This document shows, piece by piece, positions 1 to 8,224 of a DNA stretch of 64,000 nt. Below the pieces are notes generated by a model. The model saw nothing but the letters and a program-made list of their open reading frames with translations, made no database searches and was not told the DNA's origin. The stretch covers positions 372,001 through 436,000 of the forward strand of contig NZ_LQOL01000049.1 of the NCBI RefSeq assembly GCF_002101555.1, in the 5' to 3' direction. Origin of the DNA: Mycolicibacterium canariasense. GTDB taxonomy: Bacteria; Actinomycetota; Actinomycetes; Mycobacteriales; Mycobacteriaceae. How positions within the stretch are numbered: position 1 is the first letter of the stretch; each line of letters starts with the position of its first letter. A program made the position numbers and the translations under genes.

Positions 1-1
1 C

Positions 2-472
2 GCCGACGTGGTGGAACTGGGCACCGACGGCAGGCAGCTGCAACTGCAGCTGGAAGAACTGGTCGGTGACAACGACACCGCCCGGGAGCTGATCGTGCGG
101 GACTACCACGCCAACCCGGATCCGCCGAGCGCCGCCCAGGTCACCGCGACGCTGGAGGAACTGGACGGGCTGTCGGACAATGAGTTGCTCGACTTCACCG
201 CGCTGGCAAGGGTTTTCGGGTATCCATCGACGGTCGAGGCACAGGATTCGGCGATGAGCTCACGGGGATACCGGGCGATGGCCGGCATCCCGCGGCTGCA
301 GTTCGCACACGTCGACCTGCTGGTGCGGTCGTTCGGTTCGCTGCAGGGCGTGCTGGCGGCCAGCGCCAGCGATCTGCAGTCGGTGGACGGTATCGGCTCG
401 ATGTGGGCCCGGCACATCCGTGAGGGCCTTTCCCAGCTGGCCGAGTCGACGATCGCCGACCAGCTGGCCTGA
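2..472 (+). CDS. disA: DisA, diadenylate cyclase / DNA integrity scanning protein (C-terminal part, 5' end outside window)
   Basis: Only the last ~157 codons are present; the catalytic DAC domain lies upstream of the window. What remains is the DisA linker helical region (about the first 90 residues) and a C-terminal helix-hairpin-helix DNA-binding domain with the hairpin VDGIGSMWA. DisA makes c-di-AMP from two ATP and is inhibited by branched DNA. The assignment rests on the family-typical C-terminus and on the M. tuberculosis order disA (Rv3586) / Rv3587c / canB / mutY. The stop codon is one base from the stop of the convergent next gene, and no hairpin terminator fits between them. Confidence 0.93.
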   Translation, partial: ADVVELGTDGRQLQLQLEELVGDNDTARELIVRDYHANPDPPSAAQVTATLEELDGLSDNELLDFTALARVFGYPSTVEAQDSAMSSRGYRAMAGIPRLQFAHVDLLVRSFGSLQGVLAASASDLQSVDGIGSMWARHIREGLSQLAESTIADQLA

Positions 473-473
473 G

Positions 474-1283
474 CTATCCCGCCGGTGCCGGCGCCGGATC
501 CCCGGCGGGCGCGGGCTCGGCCGGGGGCGCCGCCGGATCGGCCGGCGGCGCGGCGGGATCGGCGGGCTTGGACTCGGCCAGGATGAACGGCACCGGTGCC
601 GACCGAAGATTGCCCAACTGCACGATCAGGTTGTAGGTGCCCGGACCGATCGGTTCCCGCGGCAACGGGCAGTTCGGGGCCGAACTCATCCCGGTCCAGG
701 TGACCTCGGTGGTCACCTGCTCACCCGGGTTGAAGGTCTTCACCAGCGTCTCGTTGGACGGGGCGCAGTCCAGGTTGGACCAGAGCCGCTTGTTGTCCAG
801 CGAGTAGACGTAGGCAGAGAGCACGGCCGCGCCGACGTCACGCTTGCAGGCCACCAGACCGATGTTGGTGACGACCATGGTGAACTTGGGCTGGTCGCCC
901 ATCACGTAGTCGGGCGCGCTGGTGATGCCCTTGACCGCCAGCGTGGAGTCGGGGCAGTCGTCCCCCTCCTTGAGCACCGGCGGCGGGGTGACCGCCGCGG
1001 TCGGGGTGGGCGTCGGGGCTGGCGGCTGCTGGGCGGGCACGACGGGTGTCTTCACGCCGGGCGTCTCGCCCGGCAGCGGCGTCGGGGCGGCGGCCGGGCT
1101 GTCGCCGCTGGCCGCCGTCTTGTCCGGAGTCGGTGTTCCCGAGCTGGTGCTGTTGGCCACCACGATCGCGATGATGCCGGCGATCAGGGCGACGACGACG
1201 ACCGCGATACCGAGCGCCGCGATCCGGCGGCGCCGGTAGATCTGGCTCGGTGTGGGGCCACCATGCGGTTCTACGTCTAGCAC
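474..1283 (-). CDS. Membrane-anchored proline-rich extracytoplasmic protein (Rv3587c-like)
   Basis: 269 residues. A short basic N-terminus (YRRRR) is followed by one transmembrane segment (about 24-44), then a Pro/Thr/Ala-rich linker (about 48-105). A compact domain with four cysteines (about 106-235) follows, then a Pro/Ala repeat tail (PADPAAPP-type). This topology predicts a cytoplasmic tip and an extracellular domain on a spacer. It matches the conserved membrane protein next to disA in mycobacteria; its function is unknown. The GTG start at 1283 is preceded by TACCGT with a 7-nt gap (1291-1296), suggesting a leaderless transcript. Confidence 0.8.
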   Translation of the reverse strand: MLDVEPHGGPTPSQIYRRRRIAALGIAVVVVALIAGIIAIVVANSTSSGTPTPDKTAASGDSPAAAPTPLPGETPGVKTPVVPAQQPPAPTPTPTAAVTPPPVLKEGDDCPDSTLAVKGITSAPDYVMGDQPKFTMVVTNIGLVACKRDVGAAVLSAYVYSLDNKRLWSNLDCAPSNETLVKTFNPGEQVTTEVTWTGMSSAPNCPLPREPIGPGTYNLIVQLGNLRSAPVPFILAESKPADPAAPPADPAAPPAEPAPAGDPAPAPAG

Positions 1284-1354
1284 GAACTCAACGGTAAGCC
1301 GGTGTCACGCCGTGCCGTCCGAGGCGGCCCGGCGTGTCGGTTTCCGGCTTGCTC

Positions 1355-1975
1355 TCAGACTTCGCCGATGTCGCCCAGGTGGTCGCGCAACACCACGCGA
1401 CCGTCGGCCAGGTGGTAGGTCAGACCGACGATGGCCAACGAGCCGGAGTTCACCCGGTCGGAGATGGCGGTCGAGCGCGCCATCAGCTGGGCGCCGGTCT
1501 CGGTGACGTGGCGGGCCTCGAACTCGTCGACCCTGGTCAGTCCGTCGCGGCGGCCCAGCAGGATCGACGGGGTGACGCGTTCCACGATGTCGCGGATATA
1601 GCCGCCGGGGACCACGCCCTCGTCCAGCGCCGACAGCGTCGCCTTGACCGCGCCGCAGCTGTCGTGGCCCAGCACGGCGATCAGCGGGACATTGAGCACC
1701 GCCACCGCGTACTCGATCGACCCGAGCACGGCCGAGTCGATGACGTGCCCGGCGGTGCGGACCACGAACATGTCGCCGAGGCCCTGGTCGAAGATCAGTT
1801 CGGCGGCCACCCGGCTGTCACCGCAGCCGAACACGACCGCGGTCGGCTTCTGCGCGGCGGTCAGGCTGGCGCGGTGCGCGACGCCCTGGCTGGGATGCTC
1901 GGGCTTCCCGGCAACGAAGCGCTCGTTACCCTCCTTGAGTGCCTTCCATGCGGATATCGGGTTCGAGTTGGGCAT
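1355..1975 (-). CDS. canB: Beta-class carbonic anhydrase
   Basis: 206 residues; interconverts CO2 and bicarbonate. The beta-class zinc site is visible: Cys51 in GCGDSR, His104 and Cys107 in HDSCGA, with the Asp53-Arg55 dyad. It corresponds to M. tuberculosis Rv3588c, whose product starts MPN as here. An alternative ATG three codons upstream (1984) has TAGGTT eight nt before it and could be a leaderless start. The chosen start codon overlaps the start codon of divergent mutY in one CATG, so each gene's 5' control region must lie inside the other's coding sequence. Confidence 0.92.
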   Translation of the reverse strand: MPNSNPISAWKALKEGNERFVAGKPEHPSQGVAHRASLTAAQKPTAVVFGCGDSRVAAELIFDQGLGDMFVVRTAGHVIDSAVLGSIEYAVAVLNVPLIAVLGHDSCGAVKATLSALDEGVVPGGYIRDIVERVTPSILLGRRDGLTRVDEFEARHVTETGAQLMARSTAISDRVNSGSLAIVGLTYHLADGRVVLRDHLGDIGEV

Positions 1976-2924
1976 GACCGACATTCTGCCCGAACCTACG
2001 GATATCGTCGGGCCGGCGATCGACTCCGGCGAACTGGTCGCCTGGTTCGGCGCCGCCCAGCGCCCGCTGCCATGGCGCCAACCAGGCGTTTCGGCGTGGC
2101 AGATCCTGGTCAGCGAGTTCATGCTGCAGCAGACACCGGTATCGCGGGTCGAGCCGATCTGGCTGGACTGGATCGCACGCTGGCCCACCCCGTCGGCCAC
2201 CGCCGCCGCCGGTCCCGCCGACGTGCTGCGCGCCTGGGGCAAGCTCGGGTACCCGCGCCGGGCCAAGCGCCTGCACGAGTGCGCGGTGACGATCGCCGCC
2301 GAGCATGACGATGTGGTGCCCGACGACGTGGACACCCTGCTGACCCTGCCCGGTGTCGGCGCCTACACCGCGCGAGCGGTGGCGTGCTTCGCCTACGGCA
2401 AGCGCGTCCCGGTGGTGGACACCAATGTGCGGCGGGTGCTGTCCCGGGCCGTGCACGGCCGCGACGAAGCCCCCGCCCGGGCCCGCGACCTCGACGACGT
2501 GGCCGCCCTGCTGCCGGATGACGACGTCGTGGCACAACGCTTTTCCGCTGCCCTGATGGAGCTGGGCGCCATCGTGTGCACGGCCCGGGCACCCAAGTGC
2601 GGGCTGTGCCCGCTGAGCAGTTGCGGATGGCGCGCGGCGGGCTACCCCACCAGAGACCCTGCCGATGCGCCGGCGCGCAAGGTGCAGAAGTACGCCGGCA
2701 CCGATCGGCAGGTGCGGGGCCGGCTGCTCGACGTGCTGCGGGCCAGCGCGACGCCGGTGACGCGGGGAGCGCTGGACGTCGCGTGGCTGTCGGATACCGC
2801 GCAGCGTGACCGGGCGCTGCACTCGCTGCTGGTCGACGGGTTGGTGGAGCAGACGCCCGACGGGCTGTTCGCCCTGGCGGGCGAGGGCGAACCTCAGGAG
2901 GCCCGCGCGAACCGGCGCCGGTAG
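1974..2924 (+). CDS. mutY: A/G-specific adenine DNA glycosylase MutY
   Basis: 316 residues. Removes adenine mispaired with 8-oxoguanine, the GO repair pathway. It shows the HhH-GPD core (ILVSEFMLQQTP; LPGVGAYTARAV followed by the catalytic-Asp region VVDTNVRRVLSR) and a C-terminal Fe-S loop with four cysteines spaced C-x6-C-x2-C-x4-C. E. coli MutY has x5 in the last interval. There is no long C-terminal NUDIX-like domain, as usual for mycobacterial MutY of about 300 residues. The ATG at 1974 matches the family start (M..ILPEP). The last 31 bp overlap the convergent AraC-type gene. Confidence 0.93.
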   Translation: MTDILPEPTDIVGPAIDSGELVAWFGAAQRPLPWRQPGVSAWQILVSEFMLQQTPVSRVEPIWLDWIARWPTPSATAAAGPADVLRAWGKLGYPRRAKRLHECAVTIAAEHDDVVPDDVDTLLTLPGVGAYTARAVACFAYGKRVPVVDTNVRRVLSRAVHGRDEAPARARDLDDVAALLPDDDVVAQRFSAALMELGAIVCTARAPKCGLCPLSSCGWRAAGYPTRDPADAPARKVQKYAGTDRQVRGRLLDVLRASATPVTRGALDVAWLSDTAQRDRALHSLLVDGLVEQTPDGLFALAGEGEPQEARANRRR

Positions 2925-3850
2925 TCCGAGGGGGTCACGCCGATGACCCGGCGGAAGTGGTGGCGCAACAACGTGGCGGTGCCGAAACCCGAGCGGTCGG
3001 CGACCCGGTCGATGTCCAGATCGGTTTCCTCGAGCAGGCGCCGCGCGTAGAGCACCCGTTGGTCGGTGACCCATTGCATGGGCGTGGTCCCGGTCTCCTC
3101 GACGAAGCGCCGGGCGAAGGTGCGCGCCGACATGCTGGCCCGGGCGGCCAGGGTGGCCACCGTGTGCGGTTCCTTGAGGTTGGCGAGGATCCAATCCAAC
3201 TGGGGGGCAAAACCTTCCGAACACCGGATCGGGATCGGCTGGTCGATGTACTGACGCTGACCCCCGTCGCGCTGCGGTGGGACCACCATCCGGCGCGCGA
3301 TCTTGTTGGTCACCTCGCTGCCGAGTTCGCGCCGGACCAGATGCAGGCAGGCGTCGATCCCGGCGGCGGTCCCCGCACTGGTGATCAGGTTGCCGTCGTC
3401 GACGAAGAGCACATTGCGATCCACCCGCGCGGTGGGATACATCATGGCGAGTTCGTCGGCATGCATCCAGTGGGTGGTGCATGGTCGCCCGTCGAGCAGC
3501 CCGGCCGCGCCGACGACGAAGGCACCGGAGCAGACGGTCAGGATGATCGACCCGGCGGCCGACGCGGCGCGCAGCGCCTCCAGCGCCACCTCCGGATAGG
3601 CGCCGTACCGGGTGCTGACCGCCGGGACGGCCACCAGGTCGGCACCGACCAGCGCGGAGAAGTCGTGATCCGGCGTGACCTGCGCGCCCACCGACGTGCG
3701 CACCGGCTGACCGGCCACCGGCCCGCACACCTTGAAGTCGAAATTGGGCACACCATCGGCGGATCGGTCGATCCCGAAGACCTCGCAGATGACGCCGAAC
3801 TCGAAAACCGCTAGCCCGTCCAGCACCATCGCCGATACGCTTTTAATCAT
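2894..3850 (-). CDS. GlxA-family transcriptional regulator (DJ-1/PfpI domain plus AraC HTH)
   Basis: 318 residues. Residues about 1-185 form a DJ-1/PfpI-type amidotransferase-like domain (GLAVFEFGVICEVFG; nucleophile-elbow region ILTVCSGAFVVGAAGLLDGR). Residues about 210-318 form an AraC double helix-turn-helix (MSARTFARRF, then a second HTH in SGFGTATLLRHHF). GlxA-type proteins sense small molecules and often control nitrogen or amino-acid catabolism; the target here is unknown. It has no counterpart at this position in M. tuberculosis. A TAAGAT hexamer (3857-3862) six nt upstream of the ATG suggests a leaderless transcript. Confidence 0.87.
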   Translation of the reverse strand: MIKSVSAMVLDGLAVFEFGVICEVFGIDRSADGVPNFDFKVCGPVAGQPVRTSVGAQVTPDHDFSALVGADLVAVPAVSTRYGAYPEVALEALRAASAAGSIILTVCSGAFVVGAAGLLDGRPCTTHWMHADELAMMYPTARVDRNVLFVDDGNLITSAGTAAGIDACLHLVRRELGSEVTNKIARRMVVPPQRDGGQRQYIDQPIPIRCSEGFAPQLDWILANLKEPHTVATLAARASMSARTFARRFVEETGTTPMQWVTDQRVLYARRLLEETDLDIDRVADRSGFGTATLLRHHFRRVIGVTPSDYRRRFARAS

Positions 3851-3922
3851 GGCAGCATCTTATCCAACCGGGGCAGCGCTGCCACTGTTCGGCTGGATAT
3901 CGACTGTCGAAGAATTACTGCC

Positions 3923-4183
3923 ATGACCGTTGCACTCGCCATCCTCATCCTGCTGGCTCCGTTCGCGCTCGCCATCGCCCTCGGCTGGCTGGCCAACCGG
4001 TCGCGGATCCTGCGACTGCACCTCGACCAGTTCCGGGTTCCCACCTCGGCATGGGACCGGCTCTTCGACACCGACCCCGACCCCGACGCCAGCCGGCTGC
4101 ATCACGACCTGGACGCCATCCGCACCCGGTTCGAGCAGGCCCCGTCCTGGCCCACCTCAGGCGTGCTCGGCGAACGTCGCTAG
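3923..4183 (+). CDS. Small single-pass membrane protein, function unknown
   Basis: 86 residues. One strongly hydrophobic N-terminal helix (about 3-24) is followed by a basic stop (NRSR) and a soluble amphipathic tail with an Asp-Pro repeat (DPDPDAS). No family recognised. Its last 27 bp overlap the 3' end of the convergent hydrolase. Codon use is typical of the neighbourhood, and the hydrophobic helix with correct inside-positive charge supports a real gene. Confidence 0.6.
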   Translation: MTVALAILILLAPFALAIALGWLANRSRILRLHLDQFRVPTSAWDRLFDTDPDPDASRLHHDLDAIRTRFEQAPSWPTSGVLGERR

Positions 4184-4939
4184 GAACGATTCCACGGCAC
4201 CGCGGTACTCCGCCGGAGCGTCGTCGTGGATCAGGTGACCGGCGCCGGGCACGCGCAGATAGGTGGTGCGGTAACCGATTTCGGCCATCCGCTCCATCTG
4301 TCCCGGCGGGGCCACCGTGCCGCCGGCCTCGATCAGCAGCGCCGGGACCCGGACCGCCTGCCACTGTTCCCAGTAGTCCCGCAGGCCCCATTGGCCCGCG
4401 ATCTCGATCCACCGCGCGGGGTGGCCGTGCAGGCGCCAGCCGGTCTCGGTCCGGTCGAAAGCATCGAGAAAGTACCGGCCTGCCACCGGGCCGAACTCGT
4501 CGTAAACCTGCTGCGCCGAAGTGAATTCGACCGGAAGCGCATGCAGCCACGGCTCCCAGGCCCCGGTGGTGCGGCCCTTGAAGTCCGGCGCCATGTCCTC
4601 CACCACCACCGCGTGCACCAGTTCCGGGCGGGCCGCGGCCAGACACCAGGAGTGCAGCGCCCCCATCGAATGGCCCACCAGGGTGGCCGGCCGGCCCAGC
4701 TCGGCCACCGCATCGCCCAGGTCCGCGACGAAACGCTCGGTGCTGACCGGGTACGGGTCGGCCACATCGCGGCCCCGGTGCCACGGCGCGTCGTAGGTGT
4801 ACACCGCGCCCCACCGGCTCAGCCACGGCAGCTGCCGCGACCACGTGCTGCCGCGTCCCATCAGTCCGTGAACCAGCACCAACGGTGGTCCGGCCGGCTC
4901 GGCCGGACCACCTCTGGGGGTCAGCAGTGCGGTGCGCAT
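4157..4939 (-). CDS. Alpha/beta-fold hydrolase (Rv3591c-like)
   Basis: 260 residues. Classic alpha/beta-hydrolase features: oxyanion strand LVLVHGLMG (about 20-28), nucleophile elbow GHSMG with Ser91, and a C-terminal catalytic His in PGAGHLIHDD. The substrate cannot be read from sequence; carboxylesterase or related small-ester hydrolysis is likely. No signal peptide. M. tuberculosis has Rv3591c in the same place beside mhuD. The start MRTALLTPRGG places the hydrophobic first strand about 20 residues in, as usual; longer in-frame extensions would run into mhuD. Confidence 0.86.
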   Translation of the reverse strand: MRTALLTPRGGPAEPAGPPLVLVHGLMGRGSTWSRQLPWLSRWGAVYTYDAPWHRGRDVADPYPVSTERFVADLGDAVAELGRPATLVGHSMGALHSWCLAAARPELVHAVVVEDMAPDFKGRTTGAWEPWLHALPVEFTSAQQVYDEFGPVAGRYFLDAFDRTETGWRLHGHPARWIEIAGQWGLRDYWEQWQAVRVPALLIEAGGTVAPPGQMERMAEIGYRTTYLRVPGAGHLIHDDAPAEYRGAVESFLATFAEHA

Positions 4940-4981
4940 GCCGCCATCCTGCCGCGCGGGCACCGGGGTAACCTGAGTCGC

Positions 4982-5299
4982 ATGCCCGTCGTGAAGATCA
5001 ATGCCATCGAGGTCCCGCCCGACGCAGGCCCGGAACTGGAGAAGCGTTTCGCGCACCGCGCACACGCCGTGGACAACCAGCCCGGCTTTCTCGGCTTCCA
5101 ACTGCTGCGCCCGGTGAAGGGCGAGAACCGCTACTTCGTGGTGACCCAGTGGGAGTCCGAGGAGGCGTTCCAGGCCTGGGCCAGCGGCCCGGCCGTCGAA
5201 GCGCACGCCGGCCAGCAGAAGAACCCGGTCGCCACCGGGGCGTCACTGCTGGAGTTCGAGGTTGTGTTGGACGTTGCGGGGACCGGCACCCAGTCCTGA
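4982..5299 (+). CDS. mhuD: Haem-degrading monooxygenase MhuD
   Basis: 105 residues. An IsdG-type dimeric alpha+beta-barrel enzyme that opens haem to mycobilin and frees iron. The residues known in M. tuberculosis MhuD are all conserved: Asn7 (MPVVKIN), Arg26, Trp66 and haem-ligand His75, at identical numbering. TAACCT (4969-4974) lies seven nt before the ATG, so transcription is probably leaderless. The 3' end overlaps the start of lpqF by 38 bp, implying co-transcription. Confidence 0.95.
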   Translation: MPVVKINAIEVPPDAGPELEKRFAHRAHAVDNQPGFLGFQLLRPVKGENRYFVVTQWESEEAFQAWASGPAVEAHAGQQKNPVATGASLLEFEVVLDVAGTGTQS

Positions 5300-6638
5300 C
5301 GGTGCCGGGGCGGTTCGCCGGTTCACGGCACTGATCGGCACCCTCGCCCTGGCCACCGCGACGCTGGGTGGCTGCGCACCCAGCAGTACGCCGCCCGCCA
5401 ATGCGGGCCGCGCCGTCATAAGCACCAACACCCCGCCGGGTGTGCGGGCCAAACAGCTGATGGACATGCTCAACTCGGACTGGCCGATCGGTCCGGTCGG
5501 CGTCAAAACCCTTGCCGTGCCTGCTCAGGTCGACGACATCGGTACCACGATGGACATGATGTGGTGGGACCGGCCCTACACCCTGGCCGGTGTGGACATC
5601 GGCGCCGGGGCGGCCACCCTGCACGTGGTGACGTCCTACGGTGCACGCCAGGACATCGAGCTGCGCACCGACGACACCACCACCTTGGTCGACCGCATGA
5701 CGGTGACCAATCAGCCTCTGGCACTGCACAGTTGGGCCGACGTCGATGCGGTGCTGGCCAAGACCGGCGCCCGGTACGCCTACCAGTTGTCCAGGATCGA
5801 CAACGGCAGATGCGTGAAGGTGGCCGGCACCAACACCACCGAATCCCTGCCGCTGGCTTCGATTTTCAAACTGTACGTGCTCTATGCGGTCGCCGATGCC
5901 GTCAAGGCGGGCACCGTGCGGTGGGACGACCAGCTGACCATCACCACCGAAGGCAAGAAGCTGGGATCCTCGGGATTCGACAAGCTGCCCGCCGGCGCCC
6001 ACATCTCGGTGCGGCAGGCGGCCGACAAGATGATCGCCACGAGCGACAACATGGCCACCGATCTGCTGATCGAGCGGCTCGGGCCCGGTGCGGTGGAACG
6101 TGCGCTGGCCGAGGCCGGACATCACGACCCGGCCAGCATGACACCGTTCCCGACGATGCACGAGATGTTCTCGATCGGTTGGGGCGAGCCGGATCTGCGC
6201 ACGCAATGGCAGCATGCCGACGCCGCCGGCCGGATCGAACTGCTGAAGCAGACCAGTGCCCGCCCCTACGAACCGGATCCGCTGCGTACCCACTCCCCCG
6301 CGTCGGCTTACGGCGCCGAGTGGTACGGCAGCGCCGAGGACATCTGCCGGGTACACGCGGCACTGCAAACGGCGGCCGTGGGGCCCGCCGCGCCGGTACG
6401 CGACATCCTGTCGGCCATCCCCGGGATCGACCTGGACCGCGACCAATGGCCCTATATCGCCGCCAAAGCCGGAAACCTGCCCGGTGAACTCACCTTCAGC
6501 TGGTACGCGGTGGACCGCGCCGGCCAGGCCTGGGTGCTGAGCCTGCAGACCAACTGGCCGCGCTTCTACAGCGTCCGGACCGCCGGCTGGTTGATGACGG
6601 TGATCAAGCAGATGTGGGCGCTGGGACACCCCAGCTAG
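5262..6638 (+). CDS. lpqF: LpqF-type lipoprotein with serine beta-lactamase/transpeptidase-like domain
   Basis: 458 residues. The signal peptide ends in lipobox LGGC (Cys38). The C-terminal two thirds is a class-A beta-lactamase-like fold with SIFK (Ser200-Lys203), SDN (261-263) and a KAG in place of KTG. Members of this family are surface lipoproteins; true beta-lactamase activity should not be assumed. The only ATG giving a complete signal peptide is 5262, which overlaps mhuD by 38 bp; no in-frame GTG lies closer to the hydrophobic core. The TAG stop shares a CTAG with the stop of the convergent phosphatase gene. Orthologue of Rv3593. Confidence 0.88.
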   Translation: MCWTLRGPAPSPDGAGAVRRFTALIGTLALATATLGGCAPSSTPPANAGRAVISTNTPPGVRAKQLMDMLNSDWPIGPVGVKTLAVPAQVDDIGTTMDMMWWDRPYTLAGVDIGAGAATLHVVTSYGARQDIELRTDDTTTLVDRMTVTNQPLALHSWADVDAVLAKTGARYAYQLSRIDNGRCVKVAGTNTTESLPLASIFKLYVLYAVADAVKAGTVRWDDQLTITTEGKKLGSSGFDKLPAGAHISVRQAADKMIATSDNMATDLLIERLGPGAVERALAEAGHHDPASMTPFPTMHEMFSIGWGEPDLRTQWQHADAAGRIELLKQTSARPYEPDPLRTHSPASAYGAEWYGSAEDICRVHAALQTAAVGPAAPVRDILSAIPGIDLDRDQWPYIAAKAGNLPGELTFSWYAVDRAGQAWVLSLQTNWPRFYSVRTAGWLMTVIKQMWALGHPS

Positions 6639-7186
6639 AGCCGGCGCACCGTCCAGGCCTGCCCGCGAAAGTGCATCACGGTGCGGCTCACCGGCCCGAT
6701 ATCGATGCGCCAGAACGACTTCGGTGGCGCGTCGAGGGCGGTCAGGACGGCCGCGCGGATCACGGCCGGATGCGTCACGGCGACCACTCTGGCCGGCCGA
6801 TCGGTGAGGGTGCCCAGCCAGGCACCAACCCGGCCGATCAGGTCCACGATCGTCTCGCCGCCGTGCGGCGCCCGGGCCGGATCGGTGAGCCAGAGGGCCA
6901 GTTCCGCGGGATCCACACCGTCGAGGGCGCTGCCACGCCACCGACCGTGATCCAGGTCGGCCAGCGCCGGTTCGGTCCGGGGCCGCAGACCCAGCAGTTC
7001 GGCGGTCCGCACCGCACGTTGTTCCGGGCCACTCAGCGCGATATCGGTCGGACCGACATCGATCGTGGTGTCGGTTGCCTGACGCTGCCCCAGCGTGTTG
7101 AGCGGTTCGTCGGTGGGGAATCGCCCGGCCGCCATGGCGCCCGTCATGGCATGCGACACCAGGGTCAGCCGGACGATCTCACTCAC
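6635..7186 (-). CDS. Histidine-phosphatase-family protein with altered RHG motif, cbt operon
   Basis: 183 residues, phosphoglycerate-mutase/CobC-like fold. The normal RHG reads Ser11-His12-Ala13, so the phosphate-binding Arg is missing. The phospho-acceptor His12, the Arg in GPEQRAVRTA and the second His (His139, THPAVIRA) are kept. Its GTG start overlaps the cbtA stop as GTGA, so it is probably translated with cbtA under the cobalamin riboswitch. This suggests a role in cobalamin or cobalt metabolism such as CobC-type alpha-ribazole phosphatase, but that is inference. Confidence 0.82.
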   Translation of the reverse strand: MSEIVRLTLVSHAMTGAMAAGRFPTDEPLNTLGQRQATDTTIDVGPTDIALSGPEQRAVRTAELLGLRPRTEPALADLDHGRWRGSALDGVDPAELALWLTDPARAPHGGETIVDLIGRVGAWLGTLTDRPARVVAVTHPAVIRAAVLTALDAPPKSFWRIDIGPVSRTVMHFRGQAWTVRRL

Positions 7187-7977
7187 ACCGCGACGGTGCG
7201 CTGCGCGCGCTTGCCTTCCAGCAACCGCGAAGCCAGCGCCCCGAACACCAGCCCGATGGTGGCCCACATGACCACCTGCGTCCCCAACGAATACAGCCGG
7301 AACTGGTACAGGTCTTCGGCAGCGAATCCGGGGAAGACGATCGTCCCGCTGGCATCGGTGATCGGTCCGGGCACCTCGTGGATGCCAGGCAGGATGAGGA
7401 ACACCACGGCCATCGAGACGATGTAGCCGGCGGCGCCGAGCAAGGTGGCGTTCCAGGCACCGAAGCGGGGCACCAACCGTCGGCCCAGCAGTACCGCGCC
7501 GACGAACAGGGCGGCCGAGAGCACCACGACCAACAGGTACAGCAGGGTGCGCTGTTTGATCGTCTCGTCCAGGCTGGTCGCCGGCGGGCTCGGCGGATAC
7601 TTCAACGCCGGCACCACCCACAGCGCCACCAGCATGCCGCCCGCGATCAAGACCGAGGTGGCCCGAGCCGACAGGTTCACCCGGCCGTAGAGCACACAGA
7701 ACACGACGGCCAACAGGGCACCCATCGCCACGCTGAACGCCAGCACGCCGAAGCCCATGCCGATATTGGACTGAACGCCGCGGGTGAACACCTCGACGCC
7801 GTGCTCGTGGCCGCCGTCCGCGTGCCCCGCCATGGCCTCATGGGCGGCGCCGGCCCCGTCCTCGAAGTCGATGGCCCGGCCGATCACCGGTTCGATGAAG
7901 ATCTTCGCGAAGACGAAGGCGAGCACACCGGCCAGGGCGCCGGCCAGCAGGCCGCGCCCGATGATGTGTTTTTCCAT
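7183..7977 (-). CDS. cbtA: CbtA, predicted cobalt transporter subunit
   Basis: 264 residues, with about five to six hydrophobic helices. A first-loop region rich in potential metal ligands (GHADGGHEHG, about 50-60) follows the first helix, as in the CbtA family. CbtA/CbtB pairs are B12-riboswitch-linked predicted cobalt transporters. Second gene of the cbtB-cbtA-phosphatase operon: 3 bp from cbtB and a GTGA overlap with the next gene. Confidence 0.9.
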   Translation of the reverse strand: MEKHIIGRGLLAGALAGVLAFVFAKIFIEPVIGRAIDFEDGAGAAHEAMAGHADGGHEHGVEVFTRGVQSNIGMGFGVLAFSVAMGALLAVVFCVLYGRVNLSARATSVLIAGGMLVALWVVPALKYPPSPPATSLDETIKQRTLLYLLVVVLSAALFVGAVLLGRRLVPRFGAWNATLLGAAGYIVSMAVVFLILPGIHEVPGPITDASGTIVFPGFAAEDLYQFRLYSLGTQVVMWATIGLVFGALASRLLEGKRAQRTVAV

Positions 7978-7980
7978 GGC

Positions 7981-8196
7981 TCAGTGGCAGGGGAAGCCGA
8001 GCAGATGGCGCGCGTCGTGCACGAACTCGTGCACGTAGGTGTTGTTGCCGAACACCGAGGTCGCGCCCTGGTCCATCCCGACGAAGTACAGCACCAGCAG
8101 TGCCAGGAAAGCGGTCGCCGTCAGCCACACCACGGCGCGGGCGGCCGAGAGGTCGATTGCGGGAACCCTCGTCTTGGGTGCCTCAGCAGAAGTCAT
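7981..8196 (-). CDS. cbtB: CbtB, small predicted cobalt transporter subunit
   Basis: 71 residues. One transmembrane helix (about 21-43) and a C-terminal His-rich segment (HEFVHDARHLLG ... CH) are the hallmark of the CbtB family, where the histidines are thought to bind cobalt. First gene of the operon, directly downstream of a cobalamin riboswitch; an AAAGGA-type ribosome site precedes the ATG. Confidence 0.92.
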   Translation of the reverse strand: MTSAEAPKTRVPAIDLSAARAVVWLTATAFLALLVLYFVGMDQGATSVFGNNTYVHEFVHDARHLLGFPCH

Positions 8197-8224
8197 GTCC
8201 AGTCCTTTCGGGATCTCGCGTCCC

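Noticed and set aside
1926..3728. 600-codon minus-strand frame over mutY
   Set aside because: Arg/Gly/Pro-rich translation without family features; mutY on the plus strand and the AraC-type gene explain the DNA.
5262..6638. LpqF as a functional beta-lactamase resistance gene
   Set aside because: SxxK and SDN are present but KTG is KAG, and the family is a conserved mycobacterial lipoprotein; resistance cannot be claimed from sequence.
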